A DNA stretch of 64,000 nt from Melaminivora jejuensis (GCF_017811175.1 NZ_JACWIJ010000002.1:1364001-1428000); one strand, 5' to 3'. Positions 1-14,054 are shown, numbered from the stretch's first letter. Notes: a model not told the origin generated them from the letters alone. Program-made: numbers and translations.

Positions 1-36
1 GCGGCTGGTGGGGCGCTCGTAGGTGAATGCGTACAT
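1..36 (-). CDS. coxM: FAD-binding (CoxM-like) subunit of molybdenum hydroxylase, partial 5' end
   Basis: Only the first 12 codons lie in the window; they read MYAFTYERPTSR, which matches the usual N-terminus of the FAD-binding medium subunit of CO dehydrogenase-like enzymes. A GGGAGA ribosome binding site precedes the ATG. It follows coxL by about 20 bases on the same strand, giving the order S-L-M. The identification rests on the short N-terminus plus context. Confidence 0.7.
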   Translation of the reverse strand, partial: MYAFTYERPTSR

Positions 37-56
37 GGTCTAGGTCTCCCTGGCGT

Positions 57-2429
<2,373 letters not shown>

Positions 2430-2452
2430 GGTGCTCTCCTTGTGCGCTGGCC

Positions 2453-2929
2453 TCAGGCGGCGGCGGGGGTGGTCTGCTGCTGCGCGGTCTGCACCGCGCG
2501 CACGATGTTCTGGTAGCCGGTGCAGCGGCACAGGTTGCCTTCGAGCTGCTCGCGGATCTGCGCTTCGTCGGCATCCGGGTGGCGCGCCAGCAAATCAACG
2601 CTGCTGAGCACCATGCCGGGCGTGCAGAAGCCGCATTGCAGGCCGTGGCACTCCTTGAAGGCGGCCTGCACCGGGTGCAGCGTGCCGTTGGCTTGCGCCA
2701 GGCCCTCGATGGTGGTGATCTCACAGCCTTGCATCTGCACGGCCAGGGCGTTGCAGGATTTGATGGCCCGGCCATCGGCCAGCACCGTGCAGGCACCGCA
2801 CTGGGCGGTGTCGCAGCCCATGTGGCTGCCGGTCAGGCGCAGGTGCTCGCGCAGCAGCTGCACCAGCAGGGTGTTGGGCGGCACATCAGCCGAAACCGGC
2901 TTGCCATTGACGACGAGTTCTACTTGCAT
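2453..2929 (-). CDS. coxS: [2Fe-2S] iron-sulfur small subunit, CoxS-like
   Basis: A 158-residue electron-transfer subunit with two [2Fe-2S] clusters. The N-terminal ferredoxin-type cysteines are C39, C44, C47 and C59, and the C-terminal helical-domain cysteines are C99, C102, C134 and C136 (CGFC..CRC). The start MQVELVVNG is set by AAGGAGAC upstream and matches family length. It is the first gene of the S-L-M operon, 23 bases before coxL, downstream of a sigma54-like promoter. Confidence 0.95.
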   Translation of the reverse strand: MQVELVVNGKPVSADVPPNTLLVQLLREHLRLTGSHMGCDTAQCGACTVLADGRAIKSCNALAVQMQGCEITTIEGLAQANGTLHPVQAAFKECHGLQCGFCTPGMVLSSVDLLARHPDADEAQIREQLEGNLCRCTGYQNIVRAVQTAQQQTTPAAA

Positions 2930-3004
2930 CGCGGGCGTCTCCTTGTCCTTGTCGTGGGTTGCGGTAGTCTTGTCAGCGGGAACGGGACATTCTTGGAACA
3001 AGCC

Positions 3005-3019
3005 GCCGTCCCAGTGCCA
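3005..3019 (-). promoter_or_regulatory. Candidate sigma54 (-24/-12) promoter for the coxSLM operon
   Basis: On the minus strand the site reads TGGCACTGGGACGGC, keeping the invariant GG-N10-GC spacing and a perfect TGGCAC -24 element, with CGGC in place of TTGC at -12. It lies about 75 bases upstream of the coxS start. The divergent neighbour is an AcoR-type, normally sigma54-dependent, activator, which supports the call. Not experimentally shown. Confidence 0.55.
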
Positions 3020-3057
3020 CGGGGAAACCCTCGATTCCCGGGCGAAGGCGGAGAAAT

Positions 3058-3070
3058 TCTCACATTGAGA
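3058..3070. promoter_or_regulatory. Dyad TCTCA-CAT-TGAGA, candidate activator site
   Basis: A perfect 5+5 bp inverted repeat about 40 bases upstream of the -24 element on the coxS side, between the divergent operon and the regulator gene. Position and symmetry fit an enhancer-like activator site, but a short dyad can occur by chance. Confidence 0.3.
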
Positions 3071-3128
3071 CGTCGGCACCCGCTACTCCCGCAGCCCCGC
3101 CGCTGCTGCAGCCATCTATCCAGCAACC

Positions 3129-3817
3129 ATGCACGACGACCTGCGCCTCAGACAGATCTCACAGGCACGCCAGAGCCTGCTGGCCAGCGGTGGCGAATTG
3201 ACCCAGATACTGGCCAGCGCCTGGTACGACCGCGCCTGGATCATGCAGAGCTGGCGCCGCTGCCTGGCCCAGGGGCGCCAGCCTGATGAACCCGTGGTGT
3301 TCCAACCGGTGACAGCCAGCGCAGCGCGGCAGGCCCGGCAGGCTCAGGCCGGGCTGCTGGCGGCTGCACGTCCCGAACTGGAGCGCCTGGGAGCGCTGCT
3401 GGCGCCTATCCGCTATTTCGTCATCCTGACCGATGCGCGCGGCCTGGTGATCGACACGGCGGGCGCTATCGACCATGCCGAGCCGCATTCGCACGCCATC
3501 GCCCGCGTGGGCGTCGATCTGTCCGAGGACAGCATCGGCACCAGCGCCATCGGGGCCGCGCTGGCCGAGAAAATTCCGGTCTGGCTACATCAGGGCGAGC
3601 ACTTCTTTCGCCACACGGCGGTTTACAGCTGCGCCGGCGCACCACTGTTCGGGCCATCGGGCGAGTGCCTGGGCATGTTGGATGCAACTGGCGTCGATGT
3701 GCCCGAGCGGCCTGAGCTCAAGCACTTGGTGGCCCAGTCGGCCCAGCGCATCGAGCAGGCGCTGTTGCTGCAGCAGCCGCATCGATTGCGTCTGCATCTG
3801 TCGTGGCCGGCAGCGTC
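3129..3817 (+). pseudogene. AcoR-type sigma54 activator, truncated to its sensor domain
   Basis: The first ~228 residues match the N-terminal region of AcoR-family activators, with a GAF domain from about residue 60 to 215 (IRYFVILTDARG..IDTAG, GTSAIGAAL, YSCAGAPLFG). After LLLQQPHRLRLHL the frame runs without a stop into IS3-type transposase sequence (about 3818 on) and ends at 4388 after passing into the next IS. The AAA+ domain and the Fis-type HTH are missing; family length is about 650 residues. The product could not activate sigma54. It is divergent from coxSLM and was probably that operon's regulator. The start ATG has no strong ribosome binding site. Confidence 0.8.
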
Positions 3818-4215
3818 GGGCAACGGCAGCGCCATGAAGGGCGCGACGATGCTCGCCACGCTGCAGCGGCTGGGCGTCATGCCCTCGTTCAGTCGGCCTT
3901 CGGTGAGTGACGACAACCCGTACTCGGAGGCGTTGTTTCGAACGCTCAAATACACCCCGACCTACCCTGACAAACCCTTTGCCGATGTGCAGCAAGCCCG
4001 CCTGTGGGTACAGCGCTTTGTGCATTGGCACAACAAGGAGCACTGCCACAGCGCGATTCGGTTCGTCACACCCAGCCAGCGCCACGCGGGGTTGGATACG
4101 GCGATCTTGCAACAGCGCCATGACACCTACACCCGGGCCAGAAGCGAGCGCCCTGAGCGCAGGAATGGCCGGGCAACGCGCAATTGGCAGCCGGTGGCTC
4201 AAGTGTGGCTCAACC
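3818..4215 (+). mobile_element. IS3-family element remnant (OrfB C-terminal part)
   Basis: From NGSAMKGATM to VAQVWLNP the translation is the C-terminal half of an IS3-family integrase-type transposase. It includes the catalytic-glutamate block SDDNPYSEALFRTLKY and the FVHWHNKEHCHSAI..TPSQRH motif. The first catalytic Asp, OrfA and the left end are absent; the DNG motif reads GNG. The fragment is fused in frame to the truncated activator on its left and abuts an IS4-type element on its right. It is inactive. Confidence 0.85.
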
Positions 4216-5464
4216 CATCTCGTTATACACAACTCACCCCAGCCCGGCCTCGCGCATGTAGCGCACCCCGGCCACAAACGCCGCTACGTCCTGCATTCCC
4301 AGCCAGATCGTCTTGGCGCCGGGTTCACCATCGCCCTTGCGTGCCAGAAACCCACCGCGCTGTGCGATCAGCCGCAGCACCGTATTGAGCTGGGGCACCT
4401 CCTTGGGCGGTTTTTTCTTGTTCAAGATGAACGCCGCGTGCCACTCTTGGGTCTCCAGCAGCAGATCGGCGGGCAGCTCGGGCAGGGTGCGTCCCAGACG
4501 CATCAAGCGGTTGATGCGCCAGGCAATCACCATGTACAGCGCCAGAGCCGTTTGCAGCGCCTGCGTGTTGCCCAGCTGCAGGCGCTGGACTTGGCAGCCT
4601 TCCTTGAGCACCAGAAAGAACAGCTCGATTTCCCAGCGCGCGCGGTACCAGTCGATCAGCTCACAGGCCTGCTCCAAGGTGACGGCCTGGCGGTTGCTCA
4701 GCAGCCGCCAGACCACGGGCTGCACTCCCGGCGGGGGATCGATCTCGGTGGCTATCAGGCAGCTGACTTCGATGCGGCCCTGGCGGCTGTCCTTGACAAC
4801 GACACGCCGCACGCGCACCTCTTGTTTGACGCTGCGCGCCTTGCGGCCACGACCGGCGGCAATCTCAAAGCGCACGCACCCCAGTGGCGCGCTGTCCATC
4901 ACGTTTTGCCACAGCTTGCCGCCTTCGGGCAGGACGCGGTTGTGCTTGCAGCGCACCAGATAGTCGACTGGATAGTCCAGCTCACCGGCTTGGGCTCGCG
5001 TGCCCACATCCAGGCGTCGGTCACGCCCAGCGGTTCACGCTGCGGGGTGATGACGTAAGTGGGGTGCAGGTACATGCCGCGCTGGGCTTCGTAGCTCAGC
5101 GGCCCCAGGCCCTGCATTTGCTGGCCGTTGTAGTCCAGCTCCGTGGTGTCTTGCAGGCACAGCACCAGCGGGTGCGCGGCAATGCGCTGGACGCTGGCTT
5201 GCCAGTGCGGCTGCATCACGCCCTCCCAGGACAGGCGGTCGTTGCTCAAGAAACGGTAGGCCGCAATCGTCTCTGTCCAATTGCTGCAGGCGTTGGGGAT
5301 GCTCGCCGTCGGCTTGGCGGCCAGGCGTTCGGCCAGCAGCACCGCCCGCTTGTTCAGCCGTGCATCGCCCAGATCGAGGGTTTCAAATTCTTGGGCTGCC
5401 CAGCTCATCGGTTTGCTTCTTTACGGAGAAATGTGGATGGTAGAGGGTTGTGTATAACGAGATG
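4216..5464 (-). mobile_element. Tn5-like IS4-family insertion sequence, deleted
   Basis: The ends are inverted repeats: 4216-4235 and 5445-5464 match at about 18 of 20 positions around CTCGTTATACACAA. The 1249-bp element carries one broken Tn5-type transposase on the minus strand. No target duplication is seen: the left flank is IS3 remnant and the right flank is hsdR. This suggests recombination or deletion after insertion. Confidence 0.85.
4234..5408 (-). pseudogene. Tn5-like (IS4 family) transposase, internal deletion and frameshift
   Basis: The N-terminal part (start 5408, MSWAAQEFETLDLGDARL) carries the DNA-binding domain and the first catalytic Asp (CLQDTTELDY). Near 4985-4995 the frame changes after WMWAREPK and resumes as YPVDYLVRCKHNR. 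About 45-50 residues expected between these blocks, including the ADRE motif with the second catalytic Asp, are missing. The C-terminal part keeps the catalytic-glutamate block (WYRARWEIELFF) and the dimerisation region. The protein cannot be active. Confidence 0.85.
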
Positions 5465-5804
5465 CCTTGAAGCCCTTGCGCAGCACGTACAGCGTGCCCC
5501 ATAGCTGCGGCGTGTCTTTCCTGATCGTCGGGCGGTCTTTGTCCAGCTCTTCGGCCAGCCGTTGGATGAACACGCCTTCCGGGTTCTTGGCGTGGTTCTT
5601 GGCAAACTTTTCCCAGACCTCGGGCTGCGTCTCCTTCACCCAGGCAACGGCATCCTCGGGAAACAACGCCGTGCGCCGGTCGTAGCCTTGGTCGTAGGCA
5701 AACCCCTTCTGGTAGGGCAAGGGCCCATCCATCAGCCAGCCCTGGTCTTTCAGGGCCTGGCAAACCTCATCTTCAAACTGCGCTTCGGTGTGGATGGCGG
5801 GCAT
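5465..5804 (-). pseudogene. hsdR: Type I restriction endonuclease HsdR, N-terminal fragment
   Basis: About 113 residues starting MPAIHTEAQFEDEVCQALK match the start of HsdR. The match includes the region with YDRRTALFPEDAVAW and the block ending LWGTLYVLRKGFKA. The IS4-type right end at 5464 cuts the gene, so the nuclease catalytic core, helicase and C-terminal domains (about 900 residues) are lost. It lies on the same strand as the hsdS fragment, with the toxin-antitoxin pair between them. Confidence 0.75.
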
Positions 5805-5930
5805 AGAGCACACGGGTGGCAAAAAGCAAAAGATGTTGGCAAAGATTATGCGGGTCGTGTTCCCACGATCCCGACAACACCCGCCACGCAGCCCGGCGGG
5901 TTGCCGCCCAAGGGCATTGCCGCAATAATA

Positions 5931-5944
5931 TGACCATATGGTCA
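5931..5944. promoter_or_regulatory. Palindromic operator TGACCATATGGTCA of the toxin-antitoxin operon
   Basis: A perfect 14-bp palindrome 18 bases upstream of the antitoxin ATG, overlapping a -10-like TAATAT (about 5926-5931). Phd/YefM-type antitoxins autorepress through such palindromes, so this is the likely operator. The binding itself is inferred. Confidence 0.65.
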
Positions 5945-5961
5945 TTTTCAAGGAGCGCACC

Positions 5962-6204
5962 ATGAGAAACGTCACCGTGGTCGAAGCCAAAAGCCGCTTT
6001 TCCGCCCTGCTGGCCGAGGTGGATGAGGGCGCCGAGATCGACATCACCCGCCACGGCAAGGTGGTGGCGCGGCTGGTGCCCGCCCGCCCGCGCATGGCCG
6101 CCGATGCCTTTGCCGACTTCTGGGGCGACAGTGCAGACTTTGACCTGCAAGCCCCGCCCGATCTTCCCGCCGAAGACCTGCCCGCGTTGGATGCCGCACC
6201 ATGA
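5962..6204 (+). CDS. Phd/YefM-type antitoxin (prevent-host-death family)
   Basis: An 80-residue antitoxin. The N-terminal Phd/YefM DNA-binding fold shows as NVTVVEAKSRFSALLAEVDEGAEIDITRHGKVVARLVP; the acidic C-terminus (from about residue 50) would wrap the toxin. The start at 5962 follows AAGGAGCG. The stop overlaps the toxin start by 4 bases (ATGA), as usual for translationally coupled pairs. The upstream palindrome suggests autoregulation. It points away from the flanking hsd fragments and looks intact. Confidence 0.9.
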   Translation: MRNVTVVEAKSRFSALLAEVDEGAEIDITRHGKVVARLVPARPRMAADAFADFWGDSADFDLQAPPDLPAEDLPALDAAP

Positions 6205-6614
6205 GCACGCGCTACCTGCTCGACACCAATATCCTGATTGCCGCGCTCAAGGGCGCACCGGGCGTGCGCCAGCAGCTGGAGCACACGCCCTTGAATGCGC
6301 TACTGCTGTCCACCGTGGTGCTGGGCGAGCTGGAGTTTGGCGCCGAGAAAAGCGCCTGGGCCGCACGCAACCGCCAGCGCCTGAACGAACTGACCGAGCG
6401 CCTGCCGCTGCTGGGCGTGGACGCCAGCACCGCCCGGCACTACGCCCGCATTCGTGCCCAGCTGGAGCGCCAGGGCCAGCCCATCGGCGCCAACGACCTG
6501 TGGATTGCCGCCCAGGCGCTGGCGGCCGACGCCACGCTGGTGACCGATAACGAAGGCGAGTTTCACCGCGTGCCGGGGCTGGCGCTGGAAAACTGGCTGC
6601 GGGCCGAGGCATAA
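6201..6614 (+). CDS. vapC: VapC-family toxin, PIN-domain ribonuclease
   Basis: A 137-residue PIN domain protein with all four acidic metal ligands visible: D8 (LLDTNILI), E43 (LGELEFG), D99 (GANDLWIAA) and D116 (VTDNEGEF). Family members cleave tRNA or rRNA; the target here is unknown. It overlaps the antitoxin by ATGA. All catalytic residues are present, so it is predicted active, unlike the neighbouring restriction genes. Confidence 0.92.
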   Translation: MSTRYLLDTNILIAALKGAPGVRQQLEHTPLNALLLSTVVLGELEFGAEKSAWAARNRQRLNELTERLPLLGVDASTARHYARIRAQLERQGQPIGANDLWIAAQALAADATLVTDNEGEFHRVPGLALENWLRAEA

Positions 6615-6619
6615 AGCCA

Positions 6620-6690
6620 GGAAATATGAATCAAATCAGCCTCTAGTGCCCGTCCATCAAGCGCGAACAGCTATTGTTTCGATAGTATTT
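6620..6690 (-). repeat. Intergenic repeat, divergent copy
   Basis: Read on the minus strand it begins ACTATCGAAACAATAGCTG, then TTCGCGCTTGATGG and a GGCTGATTTGATT tail, matching the repeat family seen throughout the window (hairpin plus CGCTTG core). It lies in the convergent gap between vapC and the hsdS fragment and overlaps the last codons of hsdS. Confidence 0.6.
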
Positions 6691-7478
6691 GCCGCACATC
6701 CACCCGGCCCAGCACGGCATCGGCAATGGTGGCGGCGCGCAGTTCTTTCAGCAGCGCGATGGCTTCCTGGGTGTGGGTGATGAGGGTGTCGAATGCTGTC
6801 ACTTCTGCTTTCATTTTCTCGAGCAGGGCATCGCGCAGTTCTTTCGGTGGCAACAACACCGGCAGCTCTTTCACGTTGGCTTGGCTGATGGATGCCAAGT
6901 TGGTGCTTTGCTTGGCGTTGTTCATGAAATAGAACTTGGCGTATTGGGTCTGCGTGATGGCAGCCAGCCATTCCGACAAGTCTTGCTGCATGGGGCGCAC
7001 GGCAAACACATGATTCTGATGCAGGCAGTGAGAAATCTCGCCCGTCCACACAGCTCCGCGCCCCACCTTGTCATAGTCGCCGCCCTCATTCATGAGCACA
7101 TCACCGGCCAGCAGAGAAAACCGCTCCACCGCGTCCACTTCAACCGGCATGGTCGTGATCTCACGCAAATCCAAACGGCCTTCCTGGACGTTGGCCACCC
7201 GCAGATAGGGCAGTTCCACCGTCGGCCGATCACCCGTGTCCTTGCCCTGTGCCAGGCCGGAACGCACCTGGGCCAGATGCTTGAGCCGTTTGAGCCACCA
7301 ACCATCGGGCAACTGCGGCACCCACGGGTTATCTGTCGCCCGCCCTGGCAAGCCATCCCCGGAAATCAGTTCGCTGATGCGGTTGAAGCGAGCTTCCCGC
7401 AGCAACCCAATCAGCCCCTCCTTTTCCTGAATCAGCGTGTCGATGCGGGCGGTTTCGGCATCCAGGTAGCCGGCGATG
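6671..7478 (-). pseudogene. hsdS: Type I restriction specificity subunit HsdS, C-terminal fragment
   Basis: Reading inward from the IS5 end, the frame encodes the central conserved helix (YLDAETARIDTLIQEKEGLI), then the second target recognition domain (from about WVPQLPDGWW), and ends with the distal conserved helix (FDTLITHTQEAIALLKELR). The first target recognition domain and the start are missing, cut at 7478 by the IS5-type element. Together with the hsdR fragment this is the wreck of a type I system; no hsdM is present in the window. Confidence 0.85.
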
Positions 7479-8528
7479 GGCTTTGTTGCACAAATCGAGT
7501 TGCAGACGGCATGACCCCACCCCAGACAGATCTATGCCACGGCAGCCACTGGTACGGTTCGAGGACGGCCGATCTGGCTGAAGCGATTCAGCAAGGCCAC
7601 GCGTACATGCAACTCCACCACCTGGCGCTCGAACGTGCGCGCCGTCACACGCTCGCCCAGTCGCTTGAAGCAGTGCATCTTCGTCTGCACAAGGCTGCGT
7701 CGATGCTAGCCGCTCCACTTCTTCCAGATGCTGCGACCCAGGCGCTTGCACGCAGCAATGGCTTCGTTGCGGTGCGCCCAGCCCGGACTGGACTTCTTCC
7801 AATGGCTGGCGTTCTTGCGCGGCGGGATCACCGCCATCGCCTGCCGTTGGGCAATGGCGTCCAGGCAGCCTCGCGTGTCGTAGGCACCATCCGCACAGAC
7901 GCTTTCGATGGGCTCGTCGGCGGCAATCTGGGCCAGCAACTCGGGCAGCATCGGTGCGTCTCCGATGGCGTTGCTGGTCACCTCGATGGCGCGTATCTGC
8001 AGGCTCGTGGCGTCGATGCCCAGATGGACTTTGCGCCATTCGCGCCGATACTCGGCACCATGCTTGTTGCGTTTCCACTCACCTTCGCCCAGGAACTGGA
8101 TGCCGGTGCTGTCCACCAGCAACTGCAGCGGCCACTGGGGGCGCTGGTAGCTGAGTTCGACCTGCAAGGTCTTGTGGCGTCGGCAGACCGTGCTGAAGTC
8201 AGGCACTGGCCAGTCCAGCTTGGCCAGCCGCAGCAGGCTTTGCACCATGCCAAGCGCCTGGCGCAAGGGCTGGCCGAACAGGCTCTTGATGCTCAGGCAG
8301 AACTGGATGGCCGCGTCCGAGAAGGTCGGGCTGCGTCCGCGCTTGCCACTCGGCGTGCCAAGCCACTGCATGCCCTGATCCAGCCACATCGTCAGCGAGC
8401 CTCGCGCCTTCGGCGCCGCGTTGTACGCTTTCCAGTTCGTCGTGCGGTACTTGCTCCGCTGCCTTCTCTTCGCTTCTGTCACGCCGTCAGTCTGCGCGTG
8501 GCAGCGAGGCGATTTGTGCAACAAAGCC
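7479..8528 (-). mobile_element. IS5-family (IS903-like ends) insertion sequence
   Basis: Perfect 19-bp terminal inverted repeats, 7479-7497 (GGCTTTGTTGCACAAATCG) and its complement at 8510-8528, bound a 1050-bp element with one transposase gene on the minus strand. The left flank is hsdS, but no continuation of hsdS and no target duplication lies on the right. DNA was therefore lost next to the element. Confidence 0.92.
7532..8524 (-). pseudogene. IS5-family transposase with premature amber stop
   Basis: From 8524 the frame gives 272 residues with the DDE-domain aspartates in LLVDSTGIQF and VCADGAYDT, then a TAG at 7706-7708 directly after IWKKWSG. The frame continues without shift as HRRSLVQTKMHCFKRLGERV to a stop at 7532. 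The TAG stands where the family has the Tyr of the Y-R-E signature, and the expected catalytic Glu position reads Gln (SLVQ). Both changes predict an inactive transposase. Confidence 0.88.
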
Positions 8529-8560
8529 TTCCTGCTGCGTAAGTGCCTGATTTACCAATG

Positions 8561-8600
8561 AAAAAGGCCGCCAGGTGGTGTTCCTTGGCGGCCTTTTTTT
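8561..8600 (-). terminator. Intrinsic terminator of ssrA
   Basis: A 13-bp AAAAAGGCCGCCA / TGGCGGCCTTTTT stem with an 11-12 base loop, just past the tmRNA 3' end. Because of its A and T flanks it could work on both strands. Confidence 0.85.
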
Positions 8601-8607
8601 TGGTGGA

Positions 8608-8986
8608 TGGTGGAGCTGGCGGGAATCGAACCCGCGTCCGCAAGCCTTCTTCGGGCAGATCTACATGTTTAGCGCTCTGATTTGAATCTCGCCTCCTGCA
8701 CCGCGCAGACGCACGCTGTGCAGCAAGCCAGTACCCTTGGATCTCGCCCCCTGCCAAGGTACCCGGCAGAAGGCCAGCTGATGTGAATTCCCTTGCAGCC
8801 GGGAGGTATTGCTACCCCCTTGCCCAGCCCATCAGCGTGCTGTTGCAAGGCTCACCGGTATTTAAGCGGCGAGTGCGAAACGTTCGTCGTTTGCAGTTAC
8901 TTTGTCGAATGGAGATTTACGAGCGTCACTCAAGCTCGACATGCACCACTCCGATTCCGAACCCACGTCGAAACCAGGACAGCCCC
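8608..8986 (-). ncRNA. ssrA: tmRNA
   Basis: The 3' end carries the tRNA-like T-arm and acceptor (GGTTCGATTCCCGCC..CCACCA) and the 5' end the GGTTTCGACGTGGG signature. The tag frame (8862-8894) starts at the GCA resume codon and encodes ANDERFALAA followed by TAA, a typical betaproteobacterial tag. Length is about 379 nt. It rescues stalled ribosomes with SmpB. The 3' end faces the IS-rich accessory patch, a common island integration side. Confidence 0.95.
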
Positions 8987-8998
8987 ATGCAGTCGATT

Positions 8999-9676
8999 TT
9001 AGGTCAATTTCAGCAAGTTCAAGAGTTCGAGGGGTTGATTGATGGTGGCGTCAGCCCCCCAGGTCGTGGCTTCGGCGTCCTGCCCCAGGTAGCCGTAGAG
9101 GGCAGCTACAGTGCCCATGCCGGCTGCCTTGCCGGCCTGGACGTCACGCAGGTCATCGCCGACGTAGATGCAGCCGTCCGCAGCAATGCCAAGATGCCTG
9201 ACTGCTTCCAGGAGCGGCGCCGGGTGCGGCTTGATGTGCGGGGTGGTGTCACCGCTCACGATGACGGCTGCACGATCGAACAGTTTCATGCGCTGGGCGA
9301 TCAGGCTCGTGAAGCGGCTAGCCTTGTTGGTCACCACACCCCAGGCAAGCGAGCTGCCTTCCAGACGGGCGATCAGCTCCTCGATCTGATCGAAGACCCG
9401 GGTCTGGTCGTGGATGCAGCGCTCATAACTGTCGAAGAACTCTTCACGCAGGCCGGGGAATTGCAGATCCTCCGGGGTCAGGCCAAAGGCAATGCCAAGC
9501 ATGCCGCGTGCTCCGGCTCCAGCCATGGCGCGATAGCTATCCAATGGCAGTTCGGACAGGCCACGTGCGATGCGCAAGTTGTTGGCCGCCCGCCCCAGAT
9601 CGGGGGCGCTGTCGATCAGGGTTCCATCCAGATCGAAAAGCACAGCCTGGGTGCGGCTCCAGTCGAGAGCACTCAT
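8999..9676 (-). CDS. gph: HAD-family phosphatase, phosphoglycolate phosphatase-like
   Basis: A 225-residue HAD hydrolase with motif [11 protein letters not shown] (D15, D17), motif II VVTNKAS and motif [12 protein letters not shown]. Close relatives beside ubiG are annotated Gph (2-phosphoglycolate clearance) or, in pseudomonads, MupP (N-acetylmuramate 6-phosphate phosphatase). The sequence alone does not decide which. The start overlaps the ubiG stop by ATGA, so the two are co-translated. It ends only 13 bases from the ssrA 5' end on the same strand. Confidence 0.88.
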   Translation of the reverse strand: MSALDWSRTQAVLFDLDGTLIDSAPDLGRAANNLRIARGLSELPLDSYRAMAGAGARGMLGIAFGLTPEDLQFPGLREEFFDSYERCIHDQTRVFDQIEELIARLEGSSLAWGVVTNKASRFTSLIAQRMKLFDRAAVIVSGDTTPHIKPHPAPLLEAVRHLGIAADGCIYVGDDLRDVQAGKAAGMGTVAALYGYLGQDAEATTWGADATINQPLELLNLLKLT

Positions 9677-10386
9677 GCTGCAGGCCTTGTGGTGGCCAGC
9701 AAATAGTTCACGCTGGTATCGCTGCTGAGCCAGTAGCGGGCCGTGATCGGGTTGTATTGCATGCCTCGCATATCCACGACGGTCAACCCTGCCGAGCGGC
9801 AGGCGGCGGCAAGTTCGCTGGGCTGGATGAATTTTGCGTATTCATGGGTGCCCCGGGGCAACATGCCGAGAATGTATTCAGCGCCCACGATGGCTTGCAC
9901 AAAAGACTTCGGGTTCCGGTTGATGGTCGAGAAGAAGGCCCAGCCACCCGGCTTGAGCAACAGGGCGCAGGCCTTCACGACCGACTGCGGGTCGGGAACG
10001 TGTTCTAGCATCTCCATGCAGGTGACGACATCGAAGGATGTCGGAGCTTCCTGCGCCAGGGCCTCGACGCTGATCTCCCGATAGCGGACCCGGGGTGTCT
10101 GGGCCTCCAGCGCGTGCAGTTTCGCCACCCGCAGCGCCTTGCTGGCCAGATCAATGCCCAGCACGTCGGCTCCGCTGCGCGCCATGGAGTCCGACAGGAT
10201 GCCGCCTCCACAGCCCACGTCCAGCACGCACTGGCCAGCCAGGGGGCGGTGCTGGCCGATCCAGTCGAGGCGCAAGGGATTGATCTGGTGCAAGGGGCGG
10301 AATTCACCATCCGCATCCCACCAGCGGTGCGCCAGTTCGGAGAATTTCGCTAGCTCTGCAGGGTCGGCGTTCACGTTTTCGGTCAT
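9673..10386 (-). CDS. ubiG: Ubiquinone biosynthesis O-methyltransferase
   Basis: A 237-residue class I SAM methyltransferase that carries out the O-methylation steps of ubiquinone synthesis. The SAM-binding motif [16 protein letters not shown] and the UbiG opening [26 protein letters not shown] are clear. The start [12 protein letters not shown] is chosen on family length; an in-frame upstream extension lacks conservation and would begin inside the ompA terminator. It is coupled to gph by a 4-base overlap. Confidence 0.95.
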   Translation of the reverse strand: MTENVNADPAELAKFSELAHRWWDADGEFRPLHQINPLRLDWIGQHRPLAGQCVLDVGCGGGILSDSMARSGADVLGIDLASKALRVAKLHALEAQTPRVRYREISVEALAQEAPTSFDVVTCMEMLEHVPDPQSVVKACALLLKPGGWAFFSTINRNPKSFVQAIVGAEYILGMLPRGTHEYAKFIQPSELAAACRSAGLTVVDMRGMQYNPITARYWLSSDTSVNYLLATTRPAA

Positions 10387-10418
10387 GACAGCATTGTCTA
10401 CACGAATCGAGGCAGACG

Positions 10419-10447
10419 AAAAAAAAGCCCCGTCGCCGGGGCTTTTT
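10419..10447 (-). terminator. Intrinsic terminator of ompA
   Basis: An AAAGCCCC / GGGGCTTT stem with a 6-base loop and A/T runs on both sides, about 20 bases after the ompA stop codon. Confidence 0.85.
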
Positions 10448-10465
10448 CTGGTCACTGAACGAAGA

Positions 10466-11134
10466 TCAGTTGGCGCGGGTGCCCACCACTTCGATTTCCA
10501 CGCGGCGGTTCTTGGCGCGACCCTCGGCGGTGCGGTTGTCGGCCACGGGCTGCTTCTCGCCCTTGCCTTCGGTGTACACGCGGTTCTTCTCGATGCCCTT
10601 GGAGACCAGATAGGCCTTCACGGCTTCGGCGCGGCGCACGGACAGCTTCTGGTTGTAGGCGTCGGTGCCGATGGAGTCGGTGTGGCCGACGGCGATGATC
10701 ACTTCCAGGTTGATGCCCTTGACCTTGGAGACCAGATCGTCCAGCTTGGCCTTGCCTTCGGGCTTGAGGACGGACTTATCGAAGTCGAAGAAAGCGTCAG
10801 CGGCGTAGGTCACCTTGCTGGCAGCAGCGGGCGCAGGCGCGGGAGCCGGTGCCGGAGGCGTTGCGACCGGAGCAGCCGGGGTCACTGCAGGAGCGGGGGC
10901 CGGGGCAGCAGCCTTCACCAAGGCTCCGTCGCAGCCTTCGGCCGCCGTGGCAGGCGTCCAGTTGGCATCACGCCAGCACAGCTCGTTGGTGCCGTTTTTC
11001 CAGACCAACTCGCCCGTGCCGTTTTGCCAGTTGTCGATGGTTTTGCCGCCATCGGCAGCCTTGATTTGGGCACCAGCCGAGGTAGCAAGCACGGCAGAGG
11101 CCAACAGTATCGCCACTTTGTTCAGTTTCTTCAT
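10466..11134 (-). CDS. ompA: OmpA-family outer membrane protein
   Basis: A 222-residue exported protein: signal peptide of about 22 residues ending SAGA, a short N-terminal region with a Cys pair ([11 protein letters not shown]), a Pro/Ala linker (about 75-107), then an OmpA-like peptidoglycan-binding domain ([49 protein letters not shown]). Upstream AGGAGAACC fixes the start. It lacks a recognisable eight-strand barrel. It probably tethers the outer membrane to the wall. It has its own terminator and a roughly 240-base divergent gap to gyrA. Confidence 0.93.
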   Translation of the reverse strand: MKKLNKVAILLASAVLATSAGAQIKAADGGKTIDNWQNGTGELVWKNGTNELCWRDANWTPATAAEGCDGALVKAAAPAPAPAVTPAAPVATPPAPAPAPAPAAASKVTYAADAFFDFDKSVLKPEGKAKLDDLVSKVKGINLEVIIAVGHTDSIGTDAYNQKLSVRRAEAVKAYLVSKGIEKNRVYTEGKGEKQPVADNRTAEGRAKNRRVEIEVVGTRAN

Positions 11135-11372
11135 GGTTCTCCTCTTGGGGATAAAGGCGCAGCCGCGCTGCGAATTGAATGGACGTCGTCAGTGACCATC
11201 ACTAAAAACGCTGAAATCATTGTGCCATACGTAACAAGCACGAGGCGGCCCGCCCGGGTGCCAGCCGTAGGACTGCAGCGCAATCCCGGCATTATGTTGC
11301 GCGACTGCGACAAGGCGCAGCGCCTAGAATGCCCGGTTACCGTCCTGCCTGCCCAGCCTTTCGTCAGCCACC

Positions 11373-14054
<2,682 letters not shown>

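Noticed and set aside
3818..8528. Composite transposon carrying the toxin-antitoxin pair
   Set aside because: The flanking elements belong to three different families, all are broken, and no target duplication or matching ends bracket the region.
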